Shown piece after piece: positions 61,706-64,000 of a stretch of 64,000 nucleotides of DNA. Position 1 is the first letter of the stretch; every line of letters begins with the position of its first letter. Below the pieces are notes generated by a model. The model searched no databases. It saw only the letters and a list, made by a program, of their open reading frames with translations, and was not told where the DNA came from. A program made the position numbers and the translations under genes. The DNA comes from an uncultured Saprospiraceae bacterium (GTDB taxonomy: Bacteria; Bacteroidota; Bacteroidia; Chitinophagales; Saprospiraceae): positions 1-64,000 of the forward strand of contig CALDTZ010000102.1 in the NCBI GenBank assembly GCA_937924805.1. Reading direction: 5' to 3'.

Positions 61706-62093
61706 CTATCAAATTATTATAAAAGGCATTTTTGGGGAAAAATTTTAGAAAATATAAACAAATTGTTTATAAATATTTGCTATGACCAATTGTTTCAATC
61801 GATTAATAAAAACAATTTATGTAAAATAGGAACTTAAAAAACATTTAGGTTATCAAGCTGGTAGATATTTTTTTGCAACGATAAATTTAGGATTGAGAAA
61901 TCCAATTTAGGTATTTACTCCATTACTCGGACAAAAATTCAATAATTAGAACCCACTTTTATTGGAAGATAGTAGATGATTAAAACTAAAACAATAAAAC
62001 TTTGGACTAAAATATAAACCTACAATTCCAACTGCCTTTAGAGGAATTAAAATTCAAAATTTTTTATTATACCTTTACAAAAAAGTAAATTTT
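61706..62093. other. AT-rich gap without recognised features
   Basis: About 390 bp before the S74 gene. The bases are very AT-rich, with no open frame of coding character, no tRNA-like fold, no terminator-type hairpin and no consensus promoter; TACCTTTA at about 62070-62077 resembles a -7 box but lacks the final G and a good -33. Confidence 0.5.
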
Positions 62094-63782
62094 ATGAAAA
62101 TTATTAAAACAACTTTATTAGTACTTGTCGTATTTTTATTTTTTGAGCAAAATGTTTTATTTAGCCAAACCCAATCACATACTGTAACTGTGGGGGTATT
62201 GGGACAACACGACGGAATTGCCGATGTGTTAATTGCATCAGGTTCAGATGCTGGCGCAGAACTTAATACAATTATTGACGATATTGATTTGGTGTCTGGG
62301 ATTATAGCTGGTGGAACCATAATTATTCTTGAAGGCTGTTATAATGTTTCAACTACTATTGAACCTAAAGAAAATATCACTATTCAAGGACAGGGAAGAA
62401 GCACAACTTTTACAGGTTCCAGTAGTTTAACTACAGGCATACTAATAAAAACTAACTCTAAAGGTTCCGATAATATAATTTTAAGAGACTTCCATTTTAT
62501 TTTTCCAAACAATTCAGCTATAACTGCTATAAAATTAGAAACTAGTTCAGGAGGGTCAACTGAAGAAAAATTTCTCAGAGATATAAAAATTGAGAATATT
62601 ACAATTGATGCTGATGGAGGGTGGTTAGATACAGAATGTTTCATTGGCGATGGTTCTCAAAATCTTGAAACTGGTAGTGTTGGTATACACCTAAATGCGG
62701 TAGCCAATTCTGCAAATGCAGGTATTTTGAATACGAATATTCAAAATGTGTTGATTAAAAATTGCGAAACTGGAATTTTACTTGAAGAGAGCAACGCTAA
62801 TTCTTTTATTAACTCTAATATATTTCAAGATATTAATATTGATTATTTCCTTCATGGAATAAAATTTGATAGCCCAACAGGTGGCGGAACATTTAGAGCT
62901 AATATATTTACAAATGTTTGGTTTCAAGATAGAACTACATCTGCACAATCAGATCAATTTGCATTTAAAAATATTGATGGAAGAGAAAATATTATCTCGA
63001 ATAGTAAAATTTGGGATTCAAATAAAGAAGAACAGTACGAAATTTCTGCAAATGCAGAAGATATATTTATTTGGGGCCCAGATATTAACGGCCGAATTGT
63101 AGAAAACAACACTGTTGAAAAACATTGCGTCTTTATTGGCGAAGGTTTTGCGAATATTGGCAATAGTTTAATCAGAGGCATTCAAGACCCTCAATTAAAA
63201 CTTGGTTTTAATCGAAAAGTAGATGGATCCGCTATAATAGATATGAACAATCAATTTAATATCCCAGCAGATAGCAACAATCCACCATTTAATTTCAGAA
63301 TTCAAAGAGATGATACAGGAACATATTTTAGAAATTTTGATGAAAGTTCAATGTTTTTTAACATAGATCAAGGAGCACATGAAGTTGAAATTAATGAAAA
63401 TGGACTCTTTGTCGAGAATTGCTTAACTGTTCAAGGTGAACTTCATGCAATAGGTTCATTCACATGCCCATCTGATGTAAAACTTAAAAAAGAAATAAAG
63501 TCTTTTACCACTGGGCTAAATGCATTGATGCAAGTAAATCCTATAACTTTTAAATACTCAGATATTATTACAGAGAATCCAAGTCGCAAAGTAGGGATAA
63601 GTGCGCAACAATTGCAATCAGTTGATGAGTCTTTAGTCGGTACCTTCTTGGCTGATGACGGTGAAGAATATTTGAAGATCAATCCACAAGATTTAATCTT
63701 TGTACTTATAAATTCAGTTCAAGAACAACAAACAGAAATAAATAATCTAAAAGACAGATTAAAAAAATTAGAACAAAACTGA
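62094..63782 (+). CDS. Secreted beta-helix protein with C-terminal S74 chaperone domain
   Basis: A 562-residue protein. The signal peptide ends near LFSQTQ. Residues about 60-320 read as a pectate-lyase-like right-handed beta-helix (TIIILEGCYNVSTTIEP, ENITIQGQG, NIILRDFHFIF, IQNVLIKNCETGILL, NSFINSNIFQ). A linker domain (about 370-450) follows. Residues about 458-555 are a peptidase S74 intramolecular chaperone: Ser460-Asp461 and Lys463/Lys465 in PSDVKLKKEI, then GLNALMQVNPITFKY and KVGISAQQL. The end is a trimerising coiled coil (QTEINNLKDRLKKLEQ). This is phage tailspike architecture on an exported protein. No phage genes are near. Confidence 0.85.
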   Translation: MKIIKTTLLVLVVFLFFEQNVLFSQTQSHTVTVGVLGQHDGIADVLIASGSDAGAELNTIIDDIDLVSGIIAGGTIIILEGCYNVSTTIEPKENITIQGQGRSTTFTGSSSLTTGILIKTNSKGSDNIILRDFHFIFPNNSAITAIKLETSSGGSTEEKFLRDIKIENITIDADGGWLDTECFIGDGSQNLETGSVGIHLNAVANSANAGILNTNIQNVLIKNCETGILLEESNANSFINSNIFQDINIDYFLHGIKFDSPTGGGTFRANIFTNVWFQDRTTSAQSDQFAFKNIDGRENIISNSKIWDSNKEEQYEISANAEDIFIWGPDINGRIVENNTVEKHCVFIGEGFANIGNSLIRGIQDPQLKLGFNRKVDGSAIIDMNNQFNIPADSNNPPFNFRIQRDDTGTYFRNFDESSMFFNIDQGAHEVEINENGLFVENCLTVQGELHAIGSFTCPSDVKLKKEIKSFTTGLNALMQVNPITFKYSDIITENPSRKVGISAQQLQSVDESLVGTFLADDGEEYLKINPQDLIFVLINSVQEQQTEINNLKDRLKKLEQN

Positions 63783-63783
63783 T

Positions 63784-64000
63784 ATGGAGGAAAAATATAT
63801 TGGTAAAAATTCAGACTATTTACAACAAACAAGGACTTGGCATGAGGAGGATTCTCCTTGGAAAGCATTGCAGATTTACAATATTCTCCAAAAGAATTCT
63901 ATTACCCCTAAGTCAATTGTAGACTTAGGATGTGGGGTTGGTGAAATCTTAATTCAACTTGATTCCAAATATGCATCGGATGAAATTAAATACGTAGGAT
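63784..64000 (+). CDS. Class I SAM-dependent methyltransferase, N-terminal part (cut by window edge)
   Basis: 72 codons are open from the ATG at 63784 to the right edge. The segment SIVDLGCGVGEILIQL is motif I of a Rossmann-fold methyltransferase, where SAM binds. The preceding stretch (YLQQTRTWHEEDSPWKALQI) resembles methyltransferases found in glycan or surface-polysaccharide clusters. It starts 1 bp after the S74 gene stop, so the two are probably one transcript. The substrate is outside the window's evidence. Confidence 0.75.
   Translation, partial: MEEKYIGKNSDYLQQTRTWHEEDSPWKALQIYNILQKNSITPKSIVDLGCGVGEILIQLDSKYASDEIKYVG

Overview
This 64 kb window is chromosomal DNA from a low-GC member of the Bacteroidota. 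The evidence is type IX secretion (T9SS) parts (PorQ, a PorP/SprF protein, an OmpA protein of the PorE type), cargo proteins with C-terminal T9SS sorting domains, a CarboxypepD_reg/TonB-dependent receptor, the futalosine menaquinone enzyme MqnC, small families typical of the phylum (TIGR02757, DUF3109, DUF2279, VF530), and promoters of the TTTG-N19/20-TAnnTTTG type instead of -35/-10 boxes. The Cys-rich surface protein cut by the left edge and the general gene set suggest a Saprospiria-like lineage, but that is inference. I see no rRNA, tRNA, CRISPR array, insertion sequence or prophage. Most of the window is ordinary core genome; the right end (about 58.4-64 kb) looks more accessory.

Layout. 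0-6.1 kb, minus strand: a truncated secreted protein, then rimP-nusA-infB-TIGR02757 read leftward from a promoter followed at once by a terminator-like leader hairpin. 6.3-11.1 kb, plus: mqnC, a purine nucleoside phosphorylase gene and uvrA. 11.3-16 kb: a PpiD-like chaperone, then a MORN-repeat lipoprotein, porQ and a beta-barrel protein. 16-21 kb: PLP decarboxylase, Smr protein, membrane metallophosphoesterase, secreted esterase (T9SS cargo), lipoprotein. 21.2-24.3 kb, minus: citrate synthase, gcvH, VanZ-like protein and a TonB with two membrane segments. 24.4-33 kb: DUF3109, DUF2279, PorP/SprF, an OmpA-DUF1573 fusion, a thioredoxin/MsrA-like fusion, an M43-type lipoprotein protease and a TlpA-like lipoprotein. 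33.2-38.1 kb: hutH-hutU-hutI. 38.1-41.5 kb: GNAT, VF530, a two-component system with a Cys-rich sensor and a divergent Cys-rich secreted protein. 41.6-47.5 kb: desaturase, DoxX, ileS and small proteins. 47.7-51.1 kb: membrane LytTR regulator followed by a TonB-dependent receptor, with three 20-bp repeats between them. 51.2-56.9 kb, minus: SRPBCC, DUF1801, lpdA, ricT/PSP1, holB, glutathione peroxidase. 57-58.3 kb, plus: queD and an exported alpha/beta hydrolase. 58.4-61.5 kb, minus: two tandem FG-GAP T9SS cargo proteins. 62.1-64 kb, plus: a secreted beta-helix protein with an S74 chaperone domain, then a truncated methyltransferase.

The observations most worth following are regulatory or architectural. 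(1) A Cys-rich histidine kinase sensor sits opposite a Cys-rich secreted protein, with a tandem 11-bp-phased operator between them. (2) A membrane LytTR regulator precedes three perfectly 20-bp-phased repeats and a consensus promoter for a TonB receptor. (3) The rimP-nusA-infB leader consists almost wholly of an intrinsic-terminator-like hairpin. (4) Two FG-GAP cargo proteins share an ungapped, unusually long N-terminal extension before the signal-peptide core. (5) IleRS has a GIHH active-site motif in place of HxGH. (6) There are fusions of OmpA with DUF1573 and of a thioredoxin fold with an MsrA-like module. Nothing could be searched or computed here; family names come from motif recognition by eye.
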